Source of the DNA: Albugo candida
Lineage: Eukaryota > Oomycota > Peronosporomycetes > Albuginales
Assembly (NCBI GenBank): GCA_040437565.1
Contig: JBDOQK010000031.1
Span: 186,001-250,000 of the forward strand
Length of the DNA stretch: 64,000 nucleotides
Direction of reading: 5' to 3'
Under the pieces are notes generated by a model. The model saw only the letters and a program-made list of their open reading frames with translations, searched no databases and was not told the DNA's origin. The translations under genes and the position numbers were made by a program. Numbering within the stretch: position 1 is the first letter of the stretch; each line of letters begins with the position of its first letter. Below, in pieces: positions 23,415 through 35,730 of this stretch.

Positions 23415-24985
23415 TCATACGGTATTCGAATGAGATCTCAATTCTCCTGTGAGTATAATTGGCCCGCCGGGTGTGTTATGTGAACTCTGATTATCACCAT
23501 TATACTCTTCGTCGCCGAAAGTCCTCAATTGTGACGTTAATGATGGAAGTGAACTAAAGGGTGATGAACGCAAAGATTTTACAGAATCACCATCTAATTC
23601 GCTCATAAATTGTGACTGACTATGAGATGTGGCGTAAGCTTCATTCTCTAGCTGTAAGCTTCGTATTCGATGATGTGCAGCTCTTCGCATATGCTGTGCT
23701 AGATCGTTGGCGATTTCTGTGGCCTCGAGTAGACCTTGTGATCTTGCGATTGCGGCCTCCAGAATGTCGCTATCTACTGTTCTAGATGACAAAAATCTTG
23801 GGCCATCAGATGCGGTTCGTTTCTCACGCACAAGTCTTGGACGCTCAGCATAGTCTGAGTTGACTTGATCCCGGAAAACTCCGTCTTCACTCACCAAACT
23901 AATGGGAGATTGATTCGAGCTAGCGTGTGAATCCACATCCAAATCGTCGATTCTATCCTCTCGGAAACGAAAAGAATCGGTTCCCATCGCTAAATCTGCA
24001 GGACTACCGCGACGTTTTATCACCAAAAACGATCGTTTCTTACCCATGCGCCCGCTGCTAAAGGATCGGTTCAGAAAATTAGCCTTCGGCATTCTAAGAC
24101 CTGTCGAAATGGACGATATGTTTTGATAATTCTTCAAAAGTTCACGCACCGGTTCCAGCAGCTCATGCATCGTGCTGACATGATCAGCTGGGGGTGACCC
24201 AATGCCATAAGTAGGTAAAGCTGCAACGTTTTCTTCCAATTCAAAGTTGAGCGATTCGCCCTTGATAGAATGGACAGAACTAGAACACGAAGAAAGTGAT
24301 GATCTTGCATTTTCTCCTCCTCCATCGTTCGGTCCTATTATCAATCCGGCTAGACTGCTCAAAGCTTCATTACGAGCAGTTCGACGAGCCTCGGACACAC
24401 AAGGAGTACATACACGAAGATTTCGTTCTCCAATATCATGTACATGCACAGCTTGTACGGAACTACAGGTTCCACATATAACACCACCACACTTGTAGCA
24501 ATTGTGTCGCCGTCGCCATATACCAAAAGTCTTTTCACAAAGTCGGCAGAAATCCTGCTCGGAAGTCGGAATTACCCGTTGCACCAGAACGATCGCATCT
24601 CTTTTTGCACGAACCGAAGTAATGTATCGAATTTTCGCTTTCATCAATTTTGTCACATGTGAAAGTATACCAGGCGTCGACTCAACGCTGCAAGAATACG
24701 ACATGTGTAGTTCATCAGACTTGTTGGTTGTATGAAACATGTACCCCAAAATTGGCAGTCTGCCCCGAGAGAAACTGCAAGATTTTTCGTGCGGCACATC
24801 GATCGGAGGTAGTACATCGACCGACTGGTAGACTTGAAACGCTATCTTCTCTCCTTGATCGTCTTCGAACAAATCGATGTACTCTAATATCACAAAATCA
24901 TGGTCGCTTGTGGATGAAGAACTGCTTTTAAAGGCTATCCATTTCAGTCCGACATAACGGTAAGGATGTAGGTTAGAAGGCAACA
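23415..24985 (-). pseudogene. 5'-truncated copy of the START/FYVE gene (probable assembly duplicate)
   Basis: Identical to 26130-27700, the 3' part of the complete FYVE gene. It is cut at the N run before the first 142 codons. The reading frame is intact up to the gap. I interpret it as the left contig end that overlaps the right contig, not as a second gene or a decaying paralogue. Confidence 0.85.
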
Positions 24986-25085
24986 NNNNNNNNNNNNNNN
25001 NNNNNNNNNNNNNNNNNNNNNNNNNNNNNNNNNNNNNNNNNNNNNNNNNNNNNNNNNNNNNNNNNNNNNNNNNNNNNNNNNNNNN

Positions 25086-25958
25086 GCTGGTGATGGACCT
25101 ATGCCGCAAACTCGAGAGCATATATTATTAGCCAGACAAGTCGGAGTACCTGCGTTGGTGGTTTTCCTCAACAAGGTCGATCAAGTGGATGACGAGGAAT
25201 TGCTTGAATTAGTGGAAATGGAAATTCGTGAGCTGCTAGATTTGTATGAATTCCCTTCTGAAGACATCCCTATCATTCGAGGATCCGCTCTTGCAGCTGT
25301 GGAAGGACGCGATCATCCTATCGGTCGAGATGCGGTTCTCCAGCTCGTGGAGCAAGTGGACAACTATATTCCAGACCCAGTTCGGGACTTTGAAAAGCCA
25401 TTCCTGATGCCCGTGGAAGACGTTTTCTCAATCTCTGGACGAGGAACTGTTGTGAGTGGGCGTGTCGAACATGGAATAATCAATGCTGGGGATGAAGTTG
25501 AGCTTGTTGGTATTCGTCCAACATCAACAAAAACTACATGCACGGGGGTAGAAATGTTCAAAAAACAATTGGACCGAGGTCAAGCAGGTGACAACGTCGG
25601 TCTTTTATTGCGTGGTCTGAAACGCGATGATGTGTTACGAGGTCAAGTTGTTTGTAAGCCAGGAAGCCACGTTCCTCATACCAAGTTCGAAGCAGAAGTA
25701 TATGTTTTGAAAAAAGAAGAAGGAGGTCGTCATACCCCATTTTTCAGCAATTACCGACCACAATTCTTTTTCAGAACAGCAGATATCACGGGAACAATCA
25801 ATTTGAAAGAAGGAACAGAAATGGTAATGCCGGGTGACAATACCGCAGTTGACATTGAATTGATTTCACCAGTCGCGTTGTCAGCTGGTATGAAGTTTTC
25901 AATTCGTGAAGGTGGGAGAACGATTGGCGCTGGTGCCGTCTCCAAGGTAATCCAATAG
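25086..25958 (+). pseudogene. 3' copy of the mitochondrial EF-Tu gene (probable assembly duplicate)
   Basis: Identical to 22371-23243. It lacks the first 125 codons, including the presequence, P-loop and switch regions, so it could not encode a working GTPase. It begins exactly at the right edge of the N run, which points to contig overlap. Confidence 0.85.
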
Positions 25959-26129
25959 ATAAAGACATGATGAGTCCAGTACGCATAATTGGGGCACCTT
26001 TTGTAATTACAAAAAAAAATCATTTTTTTCTCATACACTTTGCTCAATTTTACTTTAATTCAAAGCACTTGCATTCCCAACAGACGAAAATCCTTCGAAA
26101 TCAATTGCTTGCGAGGTATCGGGCCGCAT

Positions 26130-28127
26130 TCATACGGTATTCGAATGAGATCTCAATTCTCCTGTGAGTATAATTGGCCCGCCGGGTGTGTTATGTGAAC
26201 TCTGATTATCACCATTATACTCTTCGTCGCCGAAAGTCCTCAATTGTGACGTTAATGATGGAAGTGAACTAAAGGGTGATGAACGCAAAGATTTTACAGA
26301 ATCACCATCTAATTCGCTCATAAATTGTGACTGACTATGAGATGTGGCGTAAGCTTCATTCTCTAGCTGTAAGCTTCGTATTCGATGATGTGCAGCTCTT
26401 CGCATATGCTGTGCTAGATCGTTGGCGATTTCTGTGGCCTCGAGTAGACCTTGTGATCTTGCGATTGCGGCCTCCAGAATGTCGCTATCTACTGTTCTAG
26501 ATGACAAAAATCTTGGGCCATCAGATGCGGTTCGTTTCTCACGCACAAGTCTTGGACGCTCAGCATAGTCTGAGTTGACTTGATCCCGGAAAACTCCGTC
26601 TTCACTCACCAAACTAATGGGAGATTGATTCGAGCTAGCGTGTGAATCCACATCCAAATCGTCGATTCTATCCTCTCGGAAACGAAAAGAATCGGTTCCC
26701 ATCGCTAAATCTGCAGGACTACCGCGACGTTTTATCACCAAAAACGATCGTTTCTTACCCATGCGCCCGCTGCTAAAGGATCGGTTCAGAAAATTAGCCT
26801 TCGGCATTCTAAGACCTGTCGAAATGGACGATATGTTTTGATAATTCTTCAAAAGTTCACGCACCGGTTCCAGCAGCTCATGCATCGTGCTGACATGATC
26901 AGCTGGGGGTGACCCAATGCCATAAGTAGGTAAAGCTGCAACGTTTTCTTCCAATTCAAAGTTGAGCGATTCGCCCTTGATAGAATGGACAGAACTAGAA
27001 CACGAAGAAAGTGATGATCTTGCATTTTCTCCTCCTCCATCGTTCGGTCCTATTATCAATCCGGCTAGACTGCTCAAAGCTTCATTACGAGCAGTTCGAC
27101 GAGCCTCGGACACACAAGGAGTACATACACGAAGATTTCGTTCTCCAATATCATGTACATGCACAGCTTGTACGGAACTACAGGTTCCACATATAACACC
27201 ACCACACTTGTAGCAATTGTGTCGCCGTCGCCATATACCAAAAGTCTTTTCACAAAGTCGGCAGAAATCCTGCTCGGAAGTCGGAATTACCCGTTGCACC
27301 AGAACGATCGCATCTCTTTTTGCACGAACCGAAGTAATGTATCGAATTTTCGCTTTCATCAATTTTGTCACATGTGAAAGTATACCAGGCGTCGACTCAA
27401 CGCTGCAAGAATACGACATGTGTAGTTCATCAGACTTGTTGGTTGTATGAAACATGTACCCCAAAATTGGCAGTCTGCCCCGAGAGAAACTGCAAGATTT
27501 TTCGTGCGGCACATCGATCGGAGGTAGTACATCGACCGACTGGTAGACTTGAAACGCTATCTTCTCTCCTTGATCGTCTTCGAACAAATCGATGTACTCT
27601 AATATCACAAAATCATGGTCGCTTGTGGATGAAGAACTGCTTTTAAAGGCTATCCATTTCAGTCCGACATAACGGTAAGGATGTAGGTTAGAAGGCAACA
27701 AGATGTTCTCAAGCACAACTCCGTCAACAAAATCGGGATACAAAGAACGCATCATGCTTTTGTAGGCAGTGGAATCGGTCACAACAAGGCTCTCGGAGAC
27801 TTCTTCAAGCTCACCGTTCATTCTACATCCAGCGTGCACATTGCACGGTACGTTCACGTTCTCACCTTCAACAAAATGTAGCGTGATGCCATTTTTGTAT
27901 CCTGAATATGACCACTGATTTTCTCCTAAAATATCGGTTGCATTTATAAACGCTTCCACCATGTTCTTTGCTTGTTTCACGTAATTATCCATTCCCGCGT
28001 GACTCAACATGCTGTGTGCATGCTCGGTCATTGTGTAGCTGCGGCCAACACAAGGAGTTTCATCAATGCTTCTCGTGTGCAATCGAGCCCGGAATGATTC
28101 TTGCGTTTGTGAGGAAAACCTTTTCAT
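26130..28127 (-). CDS. START-like plus FYVE zinc-finger protein
   Basis: A single exon of 665 residues starting MKRFSSQTQESFRARL. Residues about 20-280 have the pattern of the START-like region that precedes FYVE in a large oomycete family (inference from order and composition: SYTMTEHAHSML early, YRYVGLKWIAF in the middle). A FYVE finger follows at residues 287-339 with all eight zinc cysteines (CRLC, CYKC, CGTC, CTPC). The basic phosphoinositide motif is altered: WRRRHNCYKCG where canonical FYVE has RRHHCR, so one histidine and one arginine are replaced. FYVE domains normally bind PI3P on endosomes; this change may weaken binding. The C-terminal half is serine-rich and low in structure, with KKRSFLVIKRRG as a basic patch. 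The domain call is strong and the function is unknown. Confidence 0.85.
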   Translation of the reverse strand: MKRFSSQTQESFRARLHTRSIDETPCVGRSYTMTEHAHSMLSHAGMDNYVKQAKNMVEAFINATDILGENQWSYSGYKNGITLHFVEGENVNVPCNVHAGCRMNGELEEVSESLVVTDSTAYKSMMRSLYPDFVDGVVLENILLPSNLHPYRYVGLKWIAFKSSSSSTSDHDFVILEYIDLFEDDQGEKIAFQVYQSVDVLPPIDVPHEKSCSFSRGRLPILGYMFHTTNKSDELHMSYSCSVESTPGILSHVTKLMKAKIRYITSVRAKRDAIVLVQRVIPTSEQDFCRLCEKTFGIWRRRHNCYKCGGVICGTCSSVQAVHVHDIGERNLRVCTPCVSEARRTARNEALSSLAGLIIGPNDGGGENARSSLSSCSSSVHSIKGESLNFELEENVAALPTYGIGSPPADHVSTMHELLEPVRELLKNYQNISSISTGLRMPKANFLNRSFSSGRMGKKRSFLVIKRRGSPADLAMGTDSFRFREDRIDDLDVDSHASSNQSPISLVSEDGVFRDQVNSDYAERPRLVREKRTASDGPRFLSSRTVDSDILEAAIARSQGLLEATEIANDLAQHMRRAAHHRIRSLQLENEAYATSHSQSQFMSELDGDSVKSLRSSPFSSLPSLTSQLRTFGDEEYNGDNQSSHNTPGGPIILTGELRSHSNTV

Positions 28128-31026
28128 TTTGCTAATGCAAAGTATTTTATAAGCTCTAATTCTGCATCGAGTAGGCGTTACGTGAGCTCCAGTTAGGGCG
28201 GATAAAGTCGGTCGATGGTATCAGAAAAGACAGCTTTTCAAGAAAAAGAGACAAATATAACATCAAAACTAAAACCGACGATAACAGTGTAAATACATCG
28301 CTCCAATTAATATCATCCTAAAGATGGATACATGGGAAAAGCGACTTTATTGTCCAAGTGAAAGTCCTCTTCTATGCGCTCGATCGGTAGTTGTATTTAC
28401 CTGACACGGGCCAAGACGTAATTCATGCAAGAACCCGACGTTAGCATGGAAACGAAGAAATTTTTATGTGTTTAGGAGTTACATAAGCCGATCGAGAAGC
28501 ACGGCGAGTTTGAACGTCAAGAGGTGCATAAGGCAGACTGAGTGGATATTAATTGCTTCGTGAATCCATTTTTGTGATCTCTCGAAGCCGCCTCTTTCAT
28601 AACTGCATCAGACTGGACGTTGCCAATTACGTGAGTAGATCATTTTGGTTAATAAAAGCTGGATAAAGAGACATTTAAGTCAATTCTCCTCCTCATTAAT
28701 ATTATAGACCTGGCTCTTGCCAGAAATAAAGCTCACAAATAAACAAGTCTGAAGACAAGACACCAAAGGAACGATTTCCTTCCAGCTAATGATGCCTTGG
28801 TCGCTGTCATATATACAGATATATTTGCATCTGCACAATCCGATTTGATGTCACATTTGACTGAATTAGATCGTTTTATCCTACCATCGATAGAGTTGTT
28901 CGGGACAACGCTAGCGTTACCGCTCCACCAGGATGAGATACATCAGACGATGAGTTTTTTGTTTTTGGTTGACATATACATGCGGTGCATTGTGGAACAA
29001 GTGACTCGAATTTCTTTATGAAACGGTATCAGGATCACTTGAAGCTGGATAGTCACGTCAGTGCCACGAAAAGAATCATTCAGTATTGATCATATCTATG
29101 AAAAGTGCGCACAATGTAGCGGTTTTACTTGCACAAAACTCATTGCCCAGTGCGCTCCTTCCAGAAACGATTATGGTCATAAACGTCCACTCGGATTGCT
29201 TCCATCTATTTGGACAAAGAACAGAAGCAAAGTATCTATTTCGCAACAGTCATTGGCTTCATGCTGGCTAAGGATAAAAAGTTGAATGCCATAAACTAAA
29301 CAAGGTCATATCTGAAGTGCTCCGCTTCGCGTATCACGCGGTACGATGGCAAATACGGCTACGTTGCGCAGTTTTCTGACAACTTTCCGTGAGCTCTACG
29401 TAAACTTGCACTACTACATTTCTGCGATGGTCGCATTGACGAGATATGCCGCGTCTCCGCCATTACGAGCCGCACTACAAGTTATTGCTTCATAGATGAC
29501 TCGATCTTACCGTAACTTCTACTGCCTGGCACCTTTGATGAAAGCGACTTCCTCAGAATCGGTAAATTTATGAGCGGTTCAGAACCGCTTCCATTTTGGG
29601 AGTAAGAATGGCTTTGTAAGCAGCTTTGCCATCCTGCATGCCATGACTTGATTCGATACCACGAGTTTCCAACCGTGCATCGCCAAGTCTGCTTTCCTTC
29701 CACTACTGGTGGCTCTTGGCAAGCTGTACCCTTCGTCTCTCCATTTTGGTGCTTGTCTTTTAGCAGCTACACCCTATGCATTCATGTTTCGCACAGACGT
29801 CTCGTCTGCAATTGGTGCTCTCGTCTATGTACTATTTGCCTCATCAGCCATTTCTCTTCAATGTCCTCTTGCAATACATGCCACAAATTCTCTCGTGGTG
29901 TAAGAAGAACAAAAACACACACGTGGCAAACGTGATATTTACAATGGACATTCCGTTATCATATCGTCACGCGATCGGTTCACTTTACTTTTGCGCGCAA
30001 ATTTAGTCGCATGGAGCGATTATAACGATAGTGATTAGGGTGTCTACTTCTCGCCTTTTTAACGTTCGCGATGAGGTACTAGTCACGCACTGTCCGCTTC
30101 TTGGAGCTAGATGCCAGAACAACTGGCAGCGAAGAATTTTTATAGCCTCCTGGCTTTATCATTATAGACGCTGCGTTGACTGAGGAGTCGCCTAGCTCTC
30201 TATTACAGCGCCGTCACTAACCTGAGCTGTTTGCTCAGTGCGTGTCCAATTTTGACTGTGATGAAGATTGTGCATTGTAAGTGTAAACGACGAGGAAGTA
30301 ACGGTGTTCAGCTTTGATCCACAGCGAAGTGCAAACTCTTGATCGACTACGGTCCAAAGCTTCAGGAATCGCGTCCACCACAAACCCTCAACTCTTTCAA
30401 TATCAACTCAAAGCAAAATGTCAAATGCAGACAGCACAATTGGTGTTCTTACAGAATCTTTTCAATGTGAAGTTATTGAATTGATTTCTTCATGCAAACT
30501 ATCGATCACCCTGATAATGGGGTCAACACGTCCTGAATCGATGTCATTTATCCCTATATCCGCGTCCAAGAATTCGTATCCTCTAAATTGACGCTGCTTC
30601 TGTTTTTTCTCTTGCCATTCTGACTTGCGTCTTCACGTCGTTGCTTTTGCTGAGGCTTTGAAGAGAATCATGTGCATAAAATCACAGCAGTCATTGTCTA
30701 TCGAACGATCCGTCCACGATATCCGCAACGTTCCTGAGACCTTCACAGAAAAGCTTTACTTGAAGCAAATAAGCTGTGAAATATCAAACCTCTGAGATGA
30801 GCCGAGAGACACGGTGGAGAAGGTGGGAGATTTTTATCTGCTTTATAAACAGATAGAGTACTAGATTCTACCTGCCAACATTGATACATTAGAGCATGTC
30901 TGTGAACGCCCAGATACACGGTGCATTGTGGACAAAAACGACAAGATTTTACTTTCAAGTCAATCTCTCTCTCATGAACGCCTTTCTTTGATACTCTATC
31001 GCATTTAAAAACCAGAACCTACGAGC
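28128..31026. other. Intergenic stretch, no supportable gene
   Basis: About 2.9 kb between the FYVE gene and the myosin, which point away from each other. The frames are all under 100 codons. A patch at 29648-29990 has three overlapping plus-strand frames rich in hydrophobic residues, but they share no family signature and are not joined by convincing splice sites. The last 40 bp before the myosin ATG include a GCATTTAAAAACC stretch that might be an initiator-type element (weak). Confidence 0.5.
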
Positions 31027-34000
31027 ATGACGGTGAAAAATCAATGCGAGGAAGTTTTAAAAGCATGGATTTATGAGGTTACGAAGGAGGAAGCGCGACC
31101 AGAACCTCTAATAGATGTATTGAGAAATGGACAACTTTTATGCCACCTTGCGAATGCGTTGGACCCAACGAGTAACATCAAAGTTAATCATCTAGTAACC
31201 GTTTTTCATACCAGAGCAAACATCAGTGGTTTCTTGAATTGGAGTCGTGCCCAGAGAGTCGGAGAGCAAAATTTATTCCGAGTTGAAGATCTGCTAGAGG
31301 ACAATAATGTGGAACAGGTGCTCAAAACTTTGATCTTATTATACGAACACTATCAAGGGGGACCACAACTGACCATGGACAGTTACAATCTGCGGGATAA
31401 TGTAACTAACAAAAATGCAAAACCCGGAAAGAAGCAAAATCAAAACACTCTTCTTCCCCCAAAAACCGTGGATGAAGCGGGGAGCGTTCACGAGACATCA
31501 GATCTAGAATTTGGTCTCCATCTCGAAAAAAGTGATTCAGCTGAGAAAAAAGCTGAACGGTTGACCCCTTTCATGAAGGGAAAAAACTATCTTGGCGTCA
31601 AGACCAAGCATCTATCAATGTTTAGCAGAGGTAAAACGAAGAAAAATCTTGACCAGAACCACAAATGCATGTCACCCGGTACATTTATATCCGACAGTAT
31701 ATCGCCACTTGAAGACAATCAGGCGGTTTTCTGGGAATCTCCAAGTCGACAAAATGATAAAGATGAGAATGCTCCAATTCAGGTGGGGTCCAAACTTGCG
31801 GAATTTGTAAAGCAGATCTCGTCAATCAGTTCGAACAACGAAAAGCATGATTTGGATTGTCAAGAAGATTATCAAGCTGGCACGCAGGTTCATTCACGTC
31901 CTAAAGGCCCTCCTAAGTTTCAAGTAAATAGGTATAATACGTCAGTCTCTGTCTCATCAACTGGAGGTTCAGTAAACACACGAGATGGAGATCTTCCTGC
32001 AATAGAAATCTTTCCAACTAATGCAAGCAATGCTGAAGGAGGCTCTAGCGCTCGAAAAAAGTTTGCCGATTTTTTGAAAGCCAATCCTCCATCGAGTACG
32101 CCAGATGAAGAACGAGAACGGATTTGCGGAAATTCAGCACAATCATCGCTGACACTAACGATGAAAAAAGGACTCGACTCAACATACACGACGAAGGAAA
32201 ACGACTCACCTGCAAGATCAGTTCCATCAGAAAGTCCAATTGGTGAGATTGTGTGCACGAATAAGAAATTGATGACATTTCTGCAAAAACAACCCTCGAA
32301 GACGCTCTCTAGTTTGGCCGTTCCGGTCTCTAGATCATGTCCAGTAGAAACAGATAACAATTATATCTCCACGATGCATGAGGTGGCTACTAACGTAGTG
32401 AAAGAATCATCTTCATATCCATTTACGCCTCGGAAACCCATCAAGCGCTCCACAGGACAGAGCAATTTTGTCCGAAAACGGCAAACGTATCGCAATATGC
32501 TTCAGAGGCCCCAGTTTGACCTTGAAGTGAAACGCAGTCAATTTATGATGGATCAACTACAAAAAAAAGAAGCACTTGAGAACGACAAATCAACCCCAAC
32601 GAGTGAAACAAAATTTATCACTGCTGGTATGCAGTGCTATGTTCCAGATGACAAACATGTGTGGCTTCCCGCTCAGATCCTCAAATATGATGAGAAGTCA
32701 GGCCAATTGGAGGTCGAGATTTCGTTCGAGGACGAAATTGCTGAGACCCGTGTAGTAGACTTGCACATGCCAAAAAATATAAAGGCGATTGGCGGTCCCA
32801 AGGCTACAAAAGTTGAATCGTTACCACTTGCTTGGACGGATGAGACAATTGAGGGTGTAGAGGACATGCAGTCACTACGCTTTTTGAATGAGGCTTCCAT
32901 TTTATACAATCTAAAAAAGCGGTTTCTCGCATCTCTTCCGTATACATTCACTAACGATATCGTGATTGCACTCAATCCATACAAATGGATGGAATCATTA
33001 TATGGGGATGAGCCATCAAAGTTATACATGAAGTACCATGGCATCAAGAAGTTGCAGCCGCACGTTTACGCAACTTCAGCGGCAGCGTATCAACACTTGA
33101 TCCAAACCGGAAGCAATCAAAGCATTCTTGTGAGCGGTGAGTCTGGTGCGGGTAAAACGGAAACCACAAAAATCATCATGCATCACTTGACAAACATCGC
33201 CAGCGGTCCAGATGATTCTACTGTTGACAAGGTGATCAAAGTCAACCCGCTATTGGAATCGTTTGGAAATGCCCAGACGTCTCGGAATGATAATAGCTCA
33301 CGTTTTGGCAAATTTACGCAACTGCAGTTTGATGCTAGTGGAATACTTGTAGGTGCCAAGTGTGAAGCGTATTTGCTGGAAAAGTCCCGAGTAGTTTCAC
33401 TGGTACAAGGAGAGCGCAACTACCACATTTTTCATCAGCTGTTAGCAGGTGCTTCGGCTGAGGAACGTCAAGATCTTCAGCTCAACACAAACACATCTTT
33501 TCACTATTTGAGTAATGCATCCGAGAAGAAAGTTATTCACGGCCTCGATGATGCCCAGCTCTTCAGTACAACCCGTCAGTCATTATCTCTGATTGGCTTG
33601 GACGACCACCAGCAATTGTAAGCTTTGTCTTATCCTCAACATATATAATGTCATCTGACGTGCTCGAATTTGTAGTGCTTTATTCCGAATCCTCGCTGGA
33701 CTACTGCATCTTGGTGAGGTTCAATTCACCGAAAGTGATGAAGAGGGATCATCATGCCAGAATGTGGAACAGCTTCGTGTGGTATCGGAGCTGCTTGGGC
33801 TGTTTTCAGCAAAAGTGGAAGGAGCTTTGTGCACTCGATCTGTCGTTGCAAGGAACGAAAGTGTCACCGTTTCCCTGTCGGTAGTGGATGCCGAGGAGAA
33901 TCGAGACAGCTTGGCGAAGGCTATCTACGCAAAAATATTTGAGTGGATGGTCAGGAAGATCAACCAAGCAATTGCAGTTGACGACGACGTCTGCAGTGGT

Positions 34001-35638
34001 CAGATCGGCGTGCTCGATATCTTTGGATTCGAAGAATTTGCTCAGAATGGTTTCGAGCAATTTTGCATCAATTATGCAAATGAGAAACTGCAGCAAAAAT
34101 TTACCCTTGATATATTCAAAGCTGTTGAAGAAGAGTATGCTCGAGAAAGCTTGCAATGGGATCATATCGAATATCCAGATAATCGTGAAATCATTGAGCT
34201 GATTGATGGAAAGATGGGGATTTTGGCTTTAATGAACGACCATTTGCGTCAACCAAGGGGCAGTGAGGAAGCATTAGTAAACAAAATACGTGCAAGTGCA
34301 GAGTCCGAAGTCGAATCTACTTGCATTCAGTTTCCCAAGGTCAATCGTACTCAATTCACAATAACTCACTTTGCTGGCCCGGTCACCTACGAAACGGTCG
34401 GATTTATGGAAAAACATCGGGACACCCTGCAAAAAGATTTGATGGATTTGGTTTTGACAAGTGAGCTCGATTTGCTGACAGACTTTTTCGGTACATCAGA
34501 AGTACCTCGCGACCTAAAAAAGGCAAAAAGCAGGAAATCAACTAACAGTAAGAAAAGCCTTGGTACGCAATTCAAATCATCACTTTCACAGCTGATGGAT
34601 AATATCAGCGCTACTAATACGCATTATGTTCGATGTATCAAGCCGAATGCCAACAAAAGCTCGATTGAATTCGACAACCAGATGGTCGTAGAGCAATTAC
34701 GCTCTGCTGGTGTAATCGAGGCAATCCGAATCACCCGGTCCGGGTACCCCAGTCGGCTTACACCGCACGAGCTAGCTACAAAGTACTGTATCATGTTTCC
34801 GCCTTCGATGCAGAGGAGCGACATATTCCAGACATGCTCAACCTTTATGACCGCAATTGGTCGTCAATCTCCGCTCGAATACCAGATCGGAAAAAGTCTC
34901 ATCTACTTCAAGCGTGGTGTGCTGGAAGAGCTGGAAGCAATGAAGTTCGAATTTTGCTACAATGAAGCCACCTGCATCCAAAAAGTCGTTCTCGGCTATA
35001 TCGAGCGCCAGCGTTTTCGTCGTATGGTGGAGGCCGTGATTGTACTGCAAGCGTGGTCTCGTATGGTTGTGGAACGGACCGAGTATCGATATGTGCGCAA
35101 TGCAGTTATAACCATTCAACGAGGCTGGAAGCGATATTTGAACGGTGATGTGGAAACTGATAGAGATTCGTATGGAAATATACAGGAAAATGATTACGCT
35201 CGTTCATCGGACGGTGAGTGGGTTGATGAAGAAGATGCAGATGATCGTCGCACGGAAGGAAGCGAGTCGAGTTTCGAATGTAATGAACCAGTCACGCCTG
35301 CATACAAAGGTTTGAAAACTGCACAACCTTTCCGCCCTCAGGCGTCATCCAAACAAGTAAGCTACTCGTCGAACGAGCGCGAAGTCGTGCGAGAAACACC
35401 TTCATCCAATCTCTCTGTGCACCGCACTCTGACCATGGATGAAATTTCACAAAGTGCAAAACGTATCCTGGATGCAATCGAACGTAAAGAAAGCTCAGAG
35501 CCTATCAGCATGCAAGAGGAAAATACAATCTTACGCTGGGAAAATCGAAACTTGAAATACGACCTCGAGATGATGCGAGAGCAGTGCAAAGAACTTCAGT
35601 GCATTATCGTCGAGATCAACCGGAGCCGAAAGCGTTAG
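31027..35638 (+). CDS. Myosin heavy chain with an N-terminal calponin-homology domain
   Basis: Two exons, 31027-33617 and 33676-35638, around a 58-bp GT-AG intron give 1517 residues. Residues about 1-112 form a single type-3 CH domain of the calponin/transgelin kind (LKAWIYEVTKEE, LRNGQLLCHLAN, ENNVEQVLKTL-like end). A polar linker of about 420 residues follows, then an SH3-like strand region from about 533 and a complete motor: P-loop GESGAGKTETTK near residue 704, switch I NDNSSRFGKF, switch II DIFGFEEF and the actin-region block THYVRCIKPN. The splice junction recreates the family block FRILAGLLHLG. Three IQ-like motifs lie at about 1295-1360 (CIQKVVLGYIERQRFRRM and two more), then an acidic stretch and a short coiled coil; there is no MyTH4, FERM or DIL domain. 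A CH domain on a myosin is unusual and suggests a second actin contact. The motor identity is certain; I cannot assign the class. Confidence 0.93.
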
Positions 35639-35730
35639 CTTCGACATCTAATCGTCTGCTTCCATTTTACCCTAGGAAGTATTTGTGTTGTGAATATCGT
35701 TTAAGCCGTATCACTGATTCCAACAGCAGG

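Larger units (their letters stand above)
22371..27700 (+). repeat. 2615-bp exact direct repeat around a 100-N gap
   Basis: Bases 22371-24985 are repeated as 25086-27700, with N at 24986-25085. Edges, internal restriction-like words and both ends agree exactly, and I found no difference where I compared. The repeat covers the last two-thirds of EF-Tu, the intergenic spacer and most of the FYVE gene. Either a very recent tandem duplication or an unmerged contig overlap would look like this; the identical geometry at seven other gaps favours the overlap. Confidence 0.93.

Noticed and set aside
25086-25958. A second EF-Tu gene
   Set aside because: It is identical to the 3' part of the complete gene, begins at the edge of an N run and lacks all GTP-binding motifs.
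29648-29990. A small membrane protein gene on the plus strand
   Set aside because: Three overlapping frames are equally hydrophobic, none has a family signature, and no splice model joins them.
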